Shown here piece by piece: positions 8,162-18,155 of a stretch of 64,000 nucleotides of DNA (its first letter is position 1; the number at the start of each line of letters is the position of its first letter). The position numbers and the translations under genes are program-made. Source of the stretch: Cupriavidus oxalaticus (GTDB lineage: Bacteria > Pseudomonadota > Gammaproteobacteria > Burkholderiales > Burkholderiaceae); assembly GCF_004768545.1 (NCBI RefSeq), contig NZ_CP038634.1, positions 1 to 64,000 on the forward strand, in the 5' to 3' direction. The notes under the pieces were generated by a model, which had not been told where the DNA came from, ran no database searches, and was given only the letters and a program-made list of their open reading frames with translations.

Positions 8162-9907
8162 ATGCGTTCCATCTTTGCCGCCATGGCCCTGGGCATGGCA
8201 ATTGTCGTTACAGCACATGCAGCCGATGTCGACCCACTGGGAATTAACCAGGCGCTGGGTCTGAGCAACGCCGCATCAGTCAATGCAAGGTCTGCCAAGT
8301 TGCCCGCAGAGGCACGGGCTGGCAGTCCGGACCAGGCGGTACCGGACATCCGTCCGCAATCGCCGCAGCTCTTTGACTACTCTGCAAATATTAGCAGCGA
8401 TGTCTTCGGCGCCAACCTGTTCACTGGCGCGTTTGCCCGGCAGGGGGCAACTCAGTTCAATCCTGACTACGTTGTTGCCGTAGGGGACAAGATCCAGGTC
8501 CGCCTGTGGGGCGCGTTCGATTTTGACGCCCCTTTGACTGTCGACCCCCAAGGCAACATCTTTGTGCCGCACGCAGGTCCTGTGCGTGTACTGGGAGTAC
8601 GTAATCAGGATTTGCAGCAGCTTGTGAACGCAGCCGTCACCAAGGTTTTCCGGTCCAACGTCTTCAGCTATGCCAGCCTCGCTGCGGCCCAGCCGGTAAG
8701 GGTATTCGTCAGCGGCTTTGTCAATCGCCCCGGGCTGTACAGCGGCACCAGCATGGACAGTTTGCTGCACTACCTGGACCAGGCGGGCGGCATCGACCCT
8801 GCTCGAGGTTCCTTCCTGACTGTTGAGGTGAAGCGAGGGACCAGAGTTCGTGCCACCGCCAACCTCTACGAGTTCCTGCTCAATGGCACGATGCCATTGA
8901 TCCAATTGGCCGACGGGGACGTGATCTTTGTCGCGCCCCGCCGCAACAGCGTCAAGGTTAGTGGCCTTGTCCAGAATGCCAAGCGCTTTGAGTTTGCCGA
9001 TCAGAAGCTTAGCGTGTCCGACCTCGCCAGGATTGCAAAACCCCAGGCATCCGCGACGCATGTGCGTGTGATACGCAATACGGGCATCACCAAGCATGTG
9101 GACTATTACGCGCTGACTGACGCTTCCGGTGCGATGCTAGGAAACGGCGACGAAGTCGAGTTCACGGCAGACAAGAAGCCAGGCACGATTACTGTACGCG
9201 TGGAGGGCGAGCATCTGAGCGCACAGGAATACGTGCTGCCATACGGGGCTCGCATCGGCGATCTACTCAAGCATGTCCAGTACTCTGAGCGATCGGACAA
9301 GGATAGTGTGCAACTCTTCCGCCTGAGCGTGAAGGAGCGGCAAAGTGAGATGCTGCGGGCCTCGCTGCGGACCCTGGAGAATGTCGCACTCACTGCCCGC
9401 TCAGGTACCAGCGACGAAGCCCGCCTGCGCAAGGAAGAGGCCGAGCTCATTCTGCAATGGGTTGAGCGTGCCAAAAAAATTGAGCCTAGCGGCCAGGTCG
9501 TTATTGCTCAAGCCTCTACGCGCGATGATCTGTTGCTGGAAAACGGAGACGTCCTGCGCGTCCCGACACTGGACGGACTCGTGCTGATCAATGGCGAGGT
9601 GCTGTTTCCCAACGCGATTGCGTTTGAGCGCAGCCTGACTCTGGACGACTACATCAACCGCGCGGGTGGCTATACGCAGAATGCCGACGCAGCCCGCGTC
9701 GTAGTGGCTCGCCGCGACGGCACCTTTGTTCAGGCTACAGGCGATAAGGGCTGGTTCTTCCTCAGCAATGGCGATGTGTCGGTTCGCCCAGGAGATGAAG
9801 TCCTGGTGCTTCCGAAGATCGACGTGAAATCGAGGCAAATCTGGAAGGACATGACTCAGATTCTTTACCAGATTGCGGTGAGCGCGAAGGTCGTGCTGGG
9901 CCTATGA
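8162..9907 (+). CDS. kpsD: Capsule export outer-membrane protein KpsD
   Basis: Polysaccharide export protein of the Wza/KpsD (OPX) class, forming the periplasm-to-surface conduit with KpsE. The Sec signal peptide (MRSIFAAMALGMAIVVTAHA) has no lipobox cysteine, as in other KpsD proteins. A Poly_export domain starts near residue 98 (YVVAVGDKIQVRLWGAFDFD), followed by SLBB repeats (VFVSGFVNRPGLYSGTSMDSLL and the later LVLINGEVLFPNAIAFERS). It has 581 residues, close to E. coli KpsD. It begins 25 bp after kpsE and its stop overlaps the start of the next glycosyltransferase (ATGA). Confidence 0.92.
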   Translation: MRSIFAAMALGMAIVVTAHAADVDPLGINQALGLSNAASVNARSAKLPAEARAGSPDQAVPDIRPQSPQLFDYSANISSDVFGANLFTGAFARQGATQFNPDYVVAVGDKIQVRLWGAFDFDAPLTVDPQGNIFVPHAGPVRVLGVRNQDLQQLVNAAVTKVFRSNVFSYASLAAAQPVRVFVSGFVNRPGLYSGTSMDSLLHYLDQAGGIDPARGSFLTVEVKRGTRVRATANLYEFLLNGTMPLIQLADGDVIFVAPRRNSVKVSGLVQNAKRFEFADQKLSVSDLARIAKPQASATHVRVIRNTGITKHVDYYALTDASGAMLGNGDEVEFTADKKPGTITVRVEGEHLSAQEYVLPYGARIGDLLKHVQYSERSDKDSVQLFRLSVKERQSEMLRASLRTLENVALTARSGTSDEARLRKEEAELILQWVERAKKIEPSGQVVIAQASTRDDLLLENGDVLRVPTLDGLVLINGEVLFPNAIAFERSLTLDDYINRAGGYTQNADAARVVVARRDGTFVQATGDKGWFFLSNGDVSVRPGDEVLVLPKIDVKSRQIWKDMTQILYQIAVSAKVVLGL

Positions 9908-12204
9908 TGATCCGGCAACTTCGCAAAGCTTTCTTCTCGCGGGCAAAACGCAGCCGGTGGTGGCAGCGTTTGCGCCGTGAGTTCGGGATACGGGATCTGC
10001 ATCCCGCAGCAGGGATCGATACGTTGCCTGTTTCAGGCGAGTATCGCTCCACTGGACAGGACCCTCAGTTTCGGCTCAAAGGGTTCCTGCCTGCTGGTTG
10101 GTACATGGTCGAAGTGAACATGACCCTGGCACTCGGCCAAGCAGATGCCCGGTTTTATCTGGACACCGGAGATGGCGAGAGCGAGGAGATGTCCTTCGCG
10201 CTGCCTGTGCGCTCCGGAAAACTGGCTAAACGAGTACTGTGCGTGCCTGCAGAGGCAAAGATGCGGTTTGATCCTCTGGCTTCAGTGGGATCTTTCACCA
10301 TCGGGCATTTTCGTGTGGTGCGCGTGCTGGAGGCCTTCGCGCGCCCACGTGTGCTGCGCAAGTTGCGCAACATACACCCTCGCTATCGGCAGTCCGACAC
10401 AGGAGAACGTTACCGCCTGTCGCACTATTGGAGCGACTACAACGCGCTGTTTGAAGGTAGCCAGCAGGACAGCGAGGGCTATGCACGGTGGATCGAAAAG
10501 GCGGAACGCACATTGCTTCCGGACGGGGCAAGCCATGAGCGAATTTCCGCATGCTGGAAGAGTCGACCCACGTTCTCCATTCTCCTGCCCACGTTCAACA
10601 CTCGCGAGTCCCAGTTGCGCGATTGCCTCGACAGCATCCTCGCGCAGACTTACCCGCACTGGGACCTGTGCGTAGCGGACGACGCCTCGACGGAGCCTCA
10701 CGTCGCGAAGATACTGGCCGAATATGCGCAGCGAGATGCCCGCATCCGGGTCATCGTGCGCGAACACAACGGCCACATTTGCGCCGCGAGCAACACGGCC
10801 TTGTCAATGGCTGGCCAGGATTTCGTTGTCCTATTGGACCATGACGACACACTGGCCGCAAACGCGCTGTTTGCAGTGGCACAGCACCTGCAATCACGAC
10901 CAACCGCTCAGATCCTTTATTCGGACGAGGACAAGATCGACGACGACGGGCACCGGTTTGCACCATTTTTCAAGCCGGACTGGTCGCCCGATCTCCTCTA
11001 TGCGCAAAACTACGTTTGTCATCTGGGCATCTACCGTCGGGAGCTGGTAACTGCTGTCGGCGGCTTCCGCCCAGGCTTCGAAGGTAGCCAGGACTATGAT
11101 CTCCTCCTGCGCTGCGTCGCCCGCGTCACCGATTCGCGAGACATCGTCCACATTCCCATGGTGCTGTATCACTGGCGGGCTAGCGAGGGCTCGACAGCGC
11201 TCGGTCATGATCGGAAGGACTATGCTGCCGAGGCTGCGCGCCGTGCGCTGCAGGAGCACATGGACAGACATCATCCGGGGGTGGTGATGGAAGTCACCCG
11301 TCCGGGCATTTATCGCCCCCGCTGGCCCGTTCCAGCGCCGCCGCCGCTCGTCAGCCTCATCGTGCCTACTCGGGATGGCTATGACATCCTCAGGACCTGC
11401 ATCGAGTCGATCCTTCAGAAGACCAGCTACCCCAACTACGAGATTCTGATCGTGGACAACCAGTCCACTTGCCCGCAGACCCTGGCCTACATGGCGGAAA
11501 TCTGTGCAGACGCGTCGCGCTCCGGGCGAGTGCGGCTGCTGCAGTTCGATTTTCCTTTCAACTACTCCGCCATCAACAACTTCGCCGCCAAAGAGGCGCG
11601 TGGCAGCATTCTTGGCCTCATCAACAACGACGTCGAGGTTATCAATGCCGACTGGCTTACGGAAATGGTCAGCCATGCCGTACGACCTGATATCGGTTGC
11701 GTTGGCGCTAAGCTTTACTACCCCGATAGAACGATCCAACACGCCGGTGTCGTCCTGGGCATCGGCGGCGTAGCGGGTCATTCGCACAAGTACCTGCCTG
11801 GTCATGCGGATGGATATTTTGGTCGATTGCTCGCGATCCACAACGTCAGTGCTGTCACCGGTGCAGCCTTGCTTGTACGGCGTGCCGTCTTTGACCTCGT
11901 AGGGGGGCTCGACCAGGAAACGCTGAAGGTAGCCTTCAACGACGTTGACTTCTGCATCAAGGTCCGGGACGCCGGCTTCCGCAATCTCTGGACCCCATTT
12001 GCCGAACTCTTCCATCATGAGTCCAAGTCGCGTGGTACCGATGAGACAGAGGACAAGAGGAAGCGCTTTGCCTTGGAGTGTGAAGTCATGCAAGAGCGTT
12101 GGGGCTCAGCACTGTCCCGCGACCCTTTCTACAACCCCAACCTGACTTTGGTCAGGGAGGACTATTCCCTCGCATCGCACCAGTCGCTGGTGGGCGGTGA
12201 TTGA
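9904..12204 (+). CDS. Two-domain GT2 glycosyltransferase
   Basis: A 766-residue protein with a non-catalytic N-terminal part (about 1-215) and two GT-A fold family 2 domains. The first starts at FSILLPTFNTRESQLRDCLDS (about 222) with VADDAS and LLDHDDTLA (DxD-type). The second starts at LVSLIVPTRDGYDILRTC (about 480) with EILIVDNQST and GLINNDVEVINADWL. This O-antigen/rhamnan-type architecture often adds two successive sugars, and rhamnose would suit the rml genes downstream, but donor and linkage are not readable. It is coupled to kpsD by an ATGA overlap. An alternative ATG three bases later (9907) is possible. Confidence 0.88.
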   Translation: MMIRQLRKAFFSRAKRSRWWQRLRREFGIRDLHPAAGIDTLPVSGEYRSTGQDPQFRLKGFLPAGWYMVEVNMTLALGQADARFYLDTGDGESEEMSFALPVRSGKLAKRVLCVPAEAKMRFDPLASVGSFTIGHFRVVRVLEAFARPRVLRKLRNIHPRYRQSDTGERYRLSHYWSDYNALFEGSQQDSEGYARWIEKAERTLLPDGASHERISACWKSRPTFSILLPTFNTRESQLRDCLDSILAQTYPHWDLCVADDASTEPHVAKILAEYAQRDARIRVIVREHNGHICAASNTALSMAGQDFVVLLDHDDTLAANALFAVAQHLQSRPTAQILYSDEDKIDDDGHRFAPFFKPDWSPDLLYAQNYVCHLGIYRRELVTAVGGFRPGFEGSQDYDLLLRCVARVTDSRDIVHIPMVLYHWRASEGSTALGHDRKDYAAEAARRALQEHMDRHHPGVVMEVTRPGIYRPRWPVPAPPPLVSLIVPTRDGYDILRTCIESILQKTSYPNYEILIVDNQSTCPQTLAYMAEICADASRSGRVRLLQFDFPFNYSAINNFAAKEARGSILGLINNDVEVINADWLTEMVSHAVRPDIGCVGAKLYYPDRTIQHAGVVLGIGGVAGHSHKYLPGHADGYFGRLLAIHNVSAVTGAALLVRRAVFDLVGGLDQETLKVAFNDVDFCIKVRDAGFRNLWTPFAELFHHESKSRGTDETEDKRKRFALECEVMQERWGSALSRDPFYNPNLTLVREDYSLASHQSLVGGD

Positions 12205-12234
12205 GCTTTTTATCTATTCTGAGTCAACCAGGCC

Positions 12235-14082
12235 GTGAAGATATTCAATACATCGCGATCCGCGAAATTTGCCGAAAGCAACGTGGCAAAAGTCGCCGAC
12301 GTCCAGTCGACACCCATGCGCTTTCCGTTGCCCGATGGAGGTGCATCCTGCAACGTCAAGCTGGACGAGGCGTACCGCCTCGGCAATACCTGCGTCGTGG
12401 TCGGCTGGGCCACCCAGCCGGTCAACTTGACGTTACTCGCGAATGGGGCCCAACTGACTACTCGTGTCGTACAGGTTGAGCGCCCCGATGTGGCAGCTCA
12501 TTTCGACATCAAGTCCGGCAATATGCTCGGCTTCGTGCTGGTGGCCGAAAGCGCAGAAGTGGACGCCAATGTTGACCTTGCCATCAGCGTTCATCCCGGG
12601 CCAAATTCCGCCCCGGTCTGGTCGCAGCCTCTCAAGTTCGCCAGTCTCGCCCCCGACGTGGAAAGCAAACGGCAGGCGTTCGGACCGGCAGTGGGCTTGT
12701 TGGCCCAGACGTGTGAGCCTATGTCGCAAGAATGGCTGGATATCATCCGGCTTGCGCCCACGTCGAACCTGCCGTGCCGCAGCGCGAAGGGTTTCCTGGA
12801 AATTGCCGCGGCGCCTGAGCACAGCAAGGACGGCATGGTAGTGGGCTGGATTGTCCAGACCCCCCAGGCTGTTGTCTGGCTGGAGGATGACAAAGGTCAG
12901 GTCTATTCCCTGGACGGCGCATACCGCCGCTTCCGGCAAGATGTGCATGACGCCGTGGCGCACGAGTTTGGAGCCTTCAGTCAGAATGCAGGTTTCGTTG
13001 CGCGCGTGCGTGGTCTCAGTCCCAATTCCACGGTGCTGCTCAAGGCCGTGGACGAGAACGGCGTGCACGTTCTGGGAAGTGTGCACTGCCAAGCTCTTTC
13101 CATGGACCCCGTGGCGGCCGCACGTTGGATCTTTGGCGTCGCTACCCCGATGGAGGACATGCACCGGCGCGTCGCCGTAGTTGATGAACCTGTGCTGAAT
13201 CCACTCATTGCGTACCGTCAGGCAATGTGGGGGAGCCTGCCAGTCGTGACCCGCGTGCTGGGGGAATTACCGGTGCAGCCGCGGGTGAGCGTCATCGTGC
13301 CGCTGTATGGGCGCAGCGACTTCGTGGAGCACCAGCTTATCGAGTTCTGCAATGACCCGTGGTTCCAGCAACATGCCGAACTCATCTACGTGCTGGACGA
13401 CCCAAAACTGGCAGAAACATTCCCGGCTCAGGCCGAAGCCTTGTTCCGCGTCTACCGCCAACCCATGCGTTGGGTATGGGGCAACGTGAACCGTGGCTTC
13501 TCGGGTGCCAACAACCTGGGGGTCAAGCACGCCACTGCCGCTCAGCTAATCTTCCTGAACAGCGACGCCTTCCCGCAATGTCCCGGCTGGGCCCAACAGC
13601 TGTGCGAGGTTCTGGACACTCGGCCGGACATTGGTGCCGTCGGTCCTCGCCTGGTCTTTGCCGACGGTTCCATCCAGCATGCCGGAATGGAATTCTTGCG
13701 ACGCGAGGAACTGGGTGTATGGACCAACCACCACGCCCAAATGGGGCTGGATCCGGTCCTCGATCCGCGCCGCGAGCTCAGCATCGTGCCCAGCGTTACC
13801 GGCGCATGCGTGGCAATTCGCAGTGCGGATTTAGAGCGCGTCGGAGGTTGGGACACGGGCTATCTCATTGGCGACTTTGAAGACTCTGACCTCTGCCTGA
13901 AGCTGCGCGATCAAGGGCTGGACATTGCTTATCTCCCTTCCGTGCAGCTAACGCATCTCGAACGCCAGTCGTTCAAGCTCCTCGGTCAGGGAGAGTTCCG
14001 CACCCGTGTGGTCATCTACAACGCAGTGCGCCATCAAAGCCGATGGAGCTCCCTCATTGAAGCCTCTGCCACCCCGGCGTGA
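12235..14082 (+). CDS. GT2 glycosyltransferase with long N-terminal extension
   Basis: A 615-residue protein. The catalytic GT2 domain occupies about residues 345-600: VSVIVPLYGRSDFVEHQLIEF, then WGNVNRGFSGANNLGVKH, IFLNSDAFPQCPGWAQQL and the acceptor-side GDFEDSDLCLKLRDQGLDI. The first 340 residues are beta-rich and unrecognised, and resemble accessory regions of other capsule transferases. The GTG at 12235 is used as start. An ATG at 12316 is a weaker alternative with no better ribosome site. It begins 30 bp after the previous glycosyltransferase and is presumably one of the repeat-unit enzymes. Confidence 0.85.
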   Translation: MKIFNTSRSAKFAESNVAKVADVQSTPMRFPLPDGGASCNVKLDEAYRLGNTCVVVGWATQPVNLTLLANGAQLTTRVVQVERPDVAAHFDIKSGNMLGFVLVAESAEVDANVDLAISVHPGPNSAPVWSQPLKFASLAPDVESKRQAFGPAVGLLAQTCEPMSQEWLDIIRLAPTSNLPCRSAKGFLEIAAAPEHSKDGMVVGWIVQTPQAVVWLEDDKGQVYSLDGAYRRFRQDVHDAVAHEFGAFSQNAGFVARVRGLSPNSTVLLKAVDENGVHVLGSVHCQALSMDPVAAARWIFGVATPMEDMHRRVAVVDEPVLNPLIAYRQAMWGSLPVVTRVLGELPVQPRVSVIVPLYGRSDFVEHQLIEFCNDPWFQQHAELIYVLDDPKLAETFPAQAEALFRVYRQPMRWVWGNVNRGFSGANNLGVKHATAAQLIFLNSDAFPQCPGWAQQLCEVLDTRPDIGAVGPRLVFADGSIQHAGMEFLRREELGVWTNHHAQMGLDPVLDPRRELSIVPSVTGACVAIRSADLERVGGWDTGYLIGDFEDSDLCLKLRDQGLDIAYLPSVQLTHLERQSFKLLGQGEFRTRVVIYNAVRHQSRWSSLIEASATPA

Positions 14083-14098
14083 GTCGTACCGTATTCTC

Positions 14099-15355
14099 AT
14101 GAACAAGAAACATCGCATCCTCGTCATGGCCCATGCCCATCCCGACTTCAGTCTCGGGGGGGGCGAGATCGCAGCCTACAACCTGTTCAAGGCATACCAA
14201 GAAAGCGAAGCGGTAGAGCAGGCCTGGTACCTCGGCCGGGCCGACAAGGGCCGCGGCGCCACCGGGGCCATTAGCCTGCGACGCCCTAATGAATACCTGT
14301 GGGAACAGGCCGTGCATGACTGGCACCTGATGAAGGCCGTACATCAGGAATCCCTTACGACCTGGTTCACAGACCTCATCCGGGCCCTGAAGCCGACTGT
14401 CGTCCATACGCACCACTACGCCCATCTGGGTCTGGAATATCTCCGCATCATCAAGCAGGTGGATCCCACGATCAAGATCGTGATGACGCTTCACGAGTAC
14501 ATGGCCATTTGCCGCAACAATGGTCAAATGATCAAGCCTGGCACAACCTTCAAGCTCTGCAGCCGTGAAAGCTATGACGAGTGCCGCCAATGCTTCCCTG
14601 AGAAAACAGCCGAAGATTTCTGGCTGCGCAAGCACTTCTTTATGAGTCATTTCGCGCTGGTCGACCAGTTTGTCTCGCCGTCAGAGTTTCTACGACAGCG
14701 CTACATCGCCTGGGGCTTGCCTGCGGACAAGATTGTCGTCATTGAGAATGGCCAAAGCGACGAGGGGGTATTGCCTCCGCGACCCTTGGCTGAGGGGGAA
14801 ACGCGTAATCGCTTCGGGTTCTTCGGCCAGATCAATCCCTATAAGGGGCTGCACGTCTTGCTGGAAGCGCTCCATCAGCTACCCAAGGACCAGCGCAAGA
14901 AAATTGTACTGGAGGTCCATGGAGCGAACCTGGAGCATCAATCCGCGGAGTTCCAGGAAAAACTTGAAAAGCTGCGCCAACCGCTCATAAAGCAGGGTGT
15001 AGTGCAGTGGGTGGGGCCATATCAGCCACATGAGCTGCGTAGCCGCATGGCCGGCGTGGATTGGGTCGTCGTCCCATCTGTTTGGTGGGAGAACTCACCG
15101 ATGGTCATTCAAGAAGCTTTCGTATGTGGCCGACCCTTGATTGTCTCCGATATTGGCGGGATGGCGGAAAAGGTACGGCACGAAATCGACGGCTACCACG
15201 TACCTGCAGGAAATGTACTTATGTGGTCAAAGCGACTTCTGTTGTCCGGCGAAACTACACAAGAATGGCAGAAACATGCTCAGGAGATTGTGAAGCCAAT
15301 CCGACACAAAGAGTGCGCGAATCAATGTCTTAAGTTGATTGGGCTGCTGGCATGA
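14099..15355 (+). CDS. GT4 family glycosyltransferase
   Basis: A 418-residue GT-B fold glycosyltransferase of family 4. The N-terminal domain starts KKHRILVMAHAHPDFSLGGG, and the C-terminal donor site carries VVPSVWWENSPMVIQEAF (E-x7-E signature) followed by GRPLIVSDIGGMAEKV. The ATG at 14099 was chosen because the frame upstream to 14006 lies inside the previous gene. A run of eight G (14156-14163) lies within codons 20-22 of this gene, in the conserved Gly loop. A slip there would shut the gene off early. It ends with an ATGA overlap onto the acetyltransferase gene. Confidence 0.9.
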   Translation: MNKKHRILVMAHAHPDFSLGGGEIAAYNLFKAYQESEAVEQAWYLGRADKGRGATGAISLRRPNEYLWEQAVHDWHLMKAVHQESLTTWFTDLIRALKPTVVHTHHYAHLGLEYLRIIKQVDPTIKIVMTLHEYMAICRNNGQMIKPGTTFKLCSRESYDECRQCFPEKTAEDFWLRKHFFMSHFALVDQFVSPSEFLRQRYIAWGLPADKIVVIENGQSDEGVLPPRPLAEGETRNRFGFFGQINPYKGLHVLLEALHQLPKDQRKKIVLEVHGANLEHQSAEFQEKLEKLRQPLIKQGVVQWVGPYQPHELRSRMAGVDWVVVPSVWWENSPMVIQEAFVCGRPLIVSDIGGMAEKVRHEIDGYHVPAGNVLMWSKRLLLSGETTQEWQKHAQEIVKPIRHKECANQCLKLIGLLA

Positions 15356-16044
15356 CTATCGAATTTCCAGATAACTCCGGAGTGAATATAGCTGGAAAGA
15401 TTCCTCGGCTTCATCGCGATTCTTGGTTCGAGCCACCACTTGTGGTTCAGGCCGCTATCGCGCCCATGAACTTGATTCAATTGGACGCTTTTACCGGGAT
15501 CTATGGGGGGAAAATTGGGCATTGTCGGATCGGTCGATACTGTTCAATCGCTCCCGGTGTAGACATTGCTTCAGATCAGCATCCAACAGATTGGCTGTCT
15601 TCATCAATGATTCAGTATGTCCCTGATCTTCATGGATGGGGGAGTTGGTTGTCGAGTCGTGGCGAAAAATATATTACCCCAACTGAAAGGTTCTCATCGA
15701 ATGCGCAGGTCATCATTGGAAATGACGTCTGGATCGGTCAAGGTGTATTCATTAAATCTGGGGTAAAGATCGGGGACGGAGCAGTGATTGCTGCGCACTC
15801 CGTTGTAATTGACGATGTACCGCCATACATGATTGCTGCGGGTGTTCCAGCAAAAATCAAGAAACCGCGATTCGATGAGGTAATTATTGAGAGGCTTCTT
15901 GAGTTGAGTTGGTGGAATTACAACCTCATGGAAGTTGGTGAGCTCAATTTTAGATCGCCAATGGATGCAGTGGAAAAAATTGCTGAGGCCATTGCAATGG
16001 GGTTGAAACCTTATCAGCCACAAAAATATAAAATTGTAGACTAA
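15352..16044 (+). CDS. CatB-like left-handed beta-helix O-acetyltransferase
   Basis: A 230-residue hexapeptide-repeat acetyltransferase of the CatB/Vat class, probably O-acetylating a capsule sugar with acetyl-CoA. Hexapeptide coils are visible as IGHCRIGRYCSIAPGVDIA and GNDVWIGQGVFIKSGVKIGDG, ending with the typical MIAAGVPAKIKKPRF. The catalytic His lies in SDQHPTDW (about residue 77). The start overlaps the GT4 stop. From here to about 18.2 kb the DNA is visibly richer in A and T than the flanks, suggesting separate acquisition of the polymer-modifying genes. Confidence 0.85.
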   Translation: MTIEFPDNSGVNIAGKIPRLHRDSWFEPPLVVQAAIAPMNLIQLDAFTGIYGGKIGHCRIGRYCSIAPGVDIASDQHPTDWLSSSMIQYVPDLHGWGSWLSSRGEKYITPTERFSSNAQVIIGNDVWIGQGVFIKSGVKIGDGAVIAAHSVVIDDVPPYMIAAGVPAKIKKPRFDEVIIERLLELSWWNYNLMEVGELNFRSPMDAVEKIAEAIAMGLKPYQPQKYKIVD

Positions 16045-16045
16045 T

Positions 16046-17185
16046 ATGCGTCCATTCCTGTTTGGCTTTCAACCATCAATTGACACGGCTCCTTTCCTTC
16101 CGACCGAGTCTGCCTACCACCAGGTGGGAGATAATACCGGCAATTTGGCATTTTGCTATGCAATAGACCGTCTTCTCGGAGAGGGCTTGGCATCCACCTT
16201 ATGGCATACGAATCCAGAAAGGTTAAAGACCTTTGGTGATGTTGGCGTTCTAACTCTAGCGAACCAGCTAGGACCACACGCCAATTTGGGCTATCTCAAC
16301 AATAGTTTCAGAAAAATCAAGGACGTTTCACTAGTGGGAATTGGCTTGGGCGCACAGGCAGCGCCCAACCAGGACCGAGTTGAGGTTCCGGAAGGGACGT
16401 TGGAGTGGGTGAGGGTGATCCAGGAACGATCTCCGACCTCGGCTCCCAATATCGCAGTTCGCGGCGACTTCAGCATGAGAGTCTTGGAACATTATGGCCT
16501 TGCTGAAAAAGCAGTGGCGACCGGTTGCCCGACATTGTTTATTAGCCCCGACAGGTCACTCGGGCAAACTATCTATCAGCGGTTTTCACCTAAGATGGGG
16601 CGCATAGCGGTCACGGCGGGGCATCAACGGTGGACTCACCTCGCCCAGCTAGAGGCATCACTAGTCGCTCTCAGCCAATGCGGTGGCGGAGCGTACATTT
16701 GCCAGAGTCCCCTTGAAATGGTGCAAATTGGACGAGGAGAGGTACACCTTCTGGACCCGCAATCAAGGGATCAATGCAGGGCATATACCGCGCCGTGGAT
16801 GTCCAATGAGGAGTTTATTAATTGGTCACAACGTTATGCTTGCAGCTTCTTTTCCGCAGCAGCTTGGCTCGAGTATTTGCGGCGATTTGATTTTGTAGTT
16901 GGCACTCGTATTCATGGTGTGATGCTTGCTCTTCAGGTGGGAATTCCTGCTTTGTGTATTGTCCACGACTCACGCACAACTGAACTTTGTGAAACGATGG
17001 CTGTGCCCTACGTCAAGGCACAAGACCATCGTCTAGGCATAACTCGCGATCAATTGCCATCACTGTTCAAGTTCGATCCAGATGCTTTTGATAAAAATAG
17101 AGTGAAAAGGGCAAGAATTTTCGCTGATTTTCTTCGATCGAATGAACTTGTCGCGGCGCCATATCTTTCCGGCCTTGCTGGCTAG
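16046..17185 (+). CDS. Polysaccharide pyruvyl transferase family protein
   Basis: A 379-residue member of the PS_pyruv_trans family, which transfers ketal-linked pyruvate from phosphoenolpyruvate to a sugar of an exopolysaccharide. Family features are an N-terminal NTGNLAFCYAIDRLL, the central motif FVVGTRIHGVMLALQVGIPALCI (R-x-HG), which is the family hallmark, and a downstream VPYVKAQD. It follows the acetyltransferase by one base, so the two are surely co-translated. Pyruvylation would give the capsule a negative charge. Acceptor and position are unknown. Confidence 0.85.
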   Translation: MRPFLFGFQPSIDTAPFLPTESAYHQVGDNTGNLAFCYAIDRLLGEGLASTLWHTNPERLKTFGDVGVLTLANQLGPHANLGYLNNSFRKIKDVSLVGIGLGAQAAPNQDRVEVPEGTLEWVRVIQERSPTSAPNIAVRGDFSMRVLEHYGLAEKAVATGCPTLFISPDRSLGQTIYQRFSPKMGRIAVTAGHQRWTHLAQLEASLVALSQCGGGAYICQSPLEMVQIGRGEVHLLDPQSRDQCRAYTAPWMSNEEFINWSQRYACSFFSAAAWLEYLRRFDFVVGTRIHGVMLALQVGIPALCIVHDSRTTELCETMAVPYVKAQDHRLGITRDQLPSLFKFDPDAFDKNRVKRARIFADFLRSNELVAAPYLSGLAG

Positions 17186-17285
17186 TTGTTAGTAGGGTTA
17201 AGTTATTTTCCCGGAATTATCGAATTAGTTAATATTGCCAAATCAAGGTTAGTGCCGTGGCTGCAGGGTTATATGTAAATAAATT

Positions 17286-18155
17286 ATGAAGGATCCCGTC
17301 GCTTTATACGAAAGTTATTGCTTGCTCTGTAAAAATAATCTTAGCAAGCCAATATGGTACGAGGATGGATTTTTAAATAGAGACAGACTGGCGGAAGGTG
17401 AGGTAAGGGGTAATCTCGATCGCCTCTCCTTGTTCTCCTCGGCTCGTACTTTTGCGGAAAAAGTGAATTTCCATGGAGAGGGGGCGCTGACACTGATAGT
17501 TGAATTCTGGGCTCGAATCAGCAATCTAAATATCAATGTCTCGGCAGGGGATTTGACTTTATTCGTTGGCCCATATTCTGGAATATCAAACTTAGTGGTT
17601 CAATCCTTTGATAGGGGAGGTTGGATCTGTTTTGGGGCGGGTAATACAGTAAATACTGGAAATATATTGGTTCAAGGGGATGGTGCTGGTGTATTCTTTT
17701 GGCATGATTGTATGTTTTCAACAAACTTTCATGTTAGAGCCTCGGATTCGCATGGCATATTTTCTTATGATACGAGAACTCGAATTAATCATGATGCGTC
17801 TATTCGGGTTGGCGATCATTCGTGGGTCGGTCGGTCAGTAATGATTAGTAAAGGGGTTTGGGCTGAAGATGATATCGTCTTTGGGCAGGGGGCCGTGGTT
17901 TCGGGGAAATTGAGTGGGTCATCCATTTATGCTGGAGTGCCCGCGCGGAAGGTAAGGGAGAATGTCACTTGGGAGCGTGCGCGAATCAAACATCTTGATG
18001 ATTTGCCTTCTACCTACTATTATCGCCCGCGACAGAAAGCTGTTAATTCTTTTCTCCTGGACGATCAGCCTTTTCATCCGCATGTGACGTTCGCATATCG
18101 TGATATCCGAAATTCGAGTTTGATAAGCAAAAAATATCCATGGATTTCAAGGTAA
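17286..18155 (+). CDS. Left-handed beta-helix acyltransferase, low-GC
   Basis: A 289-residue protein whose C-terminal half (about 120-230) is a hexapeptide-repeat acyltransferase: INHDASIRVGDHSWVGRSVM, then VWAEDDIVFGQGAVVSG and the terminal IYAGVPARKVREN. The N-terminal half is unrecognised. It is preceded by a 100-bp gap with AT-rich sequence, and no strong Shine-Dalgarno is seen before the ATG at 17286. Codon use is the most A/T-rich in the locus (many AAT, ATT, TTT, GAT), a sign of transfer. It probably acylates a capsule sugar, with substrate unknown. Confidence 0.8.
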   Translation: MKDPVALYESYCLLCKNNLSKPIWYEDGFLNRDRLAEGEVRGNLDRLSLFSSARTFAEKVNFHGEGALTLIVEFWARISNLNINVSAGDLTLFVGPYSGISNLVVQSFDRGGWICFGAGNTVNTGNILVQGDGAGVFFWHDCMFSTNFHVRASDSHGIFSYDTRTRINHDASIRVGDHSWVGRSVMISKGVWAEDDIVFGQGAVVSGKLSGSSIYAGVPARKVRENVTWERARIKHLDDLPSTYYYRPRQKAVNSFLLDDQPFHPHVTFAYRDIRNSSLISKKYPWISR

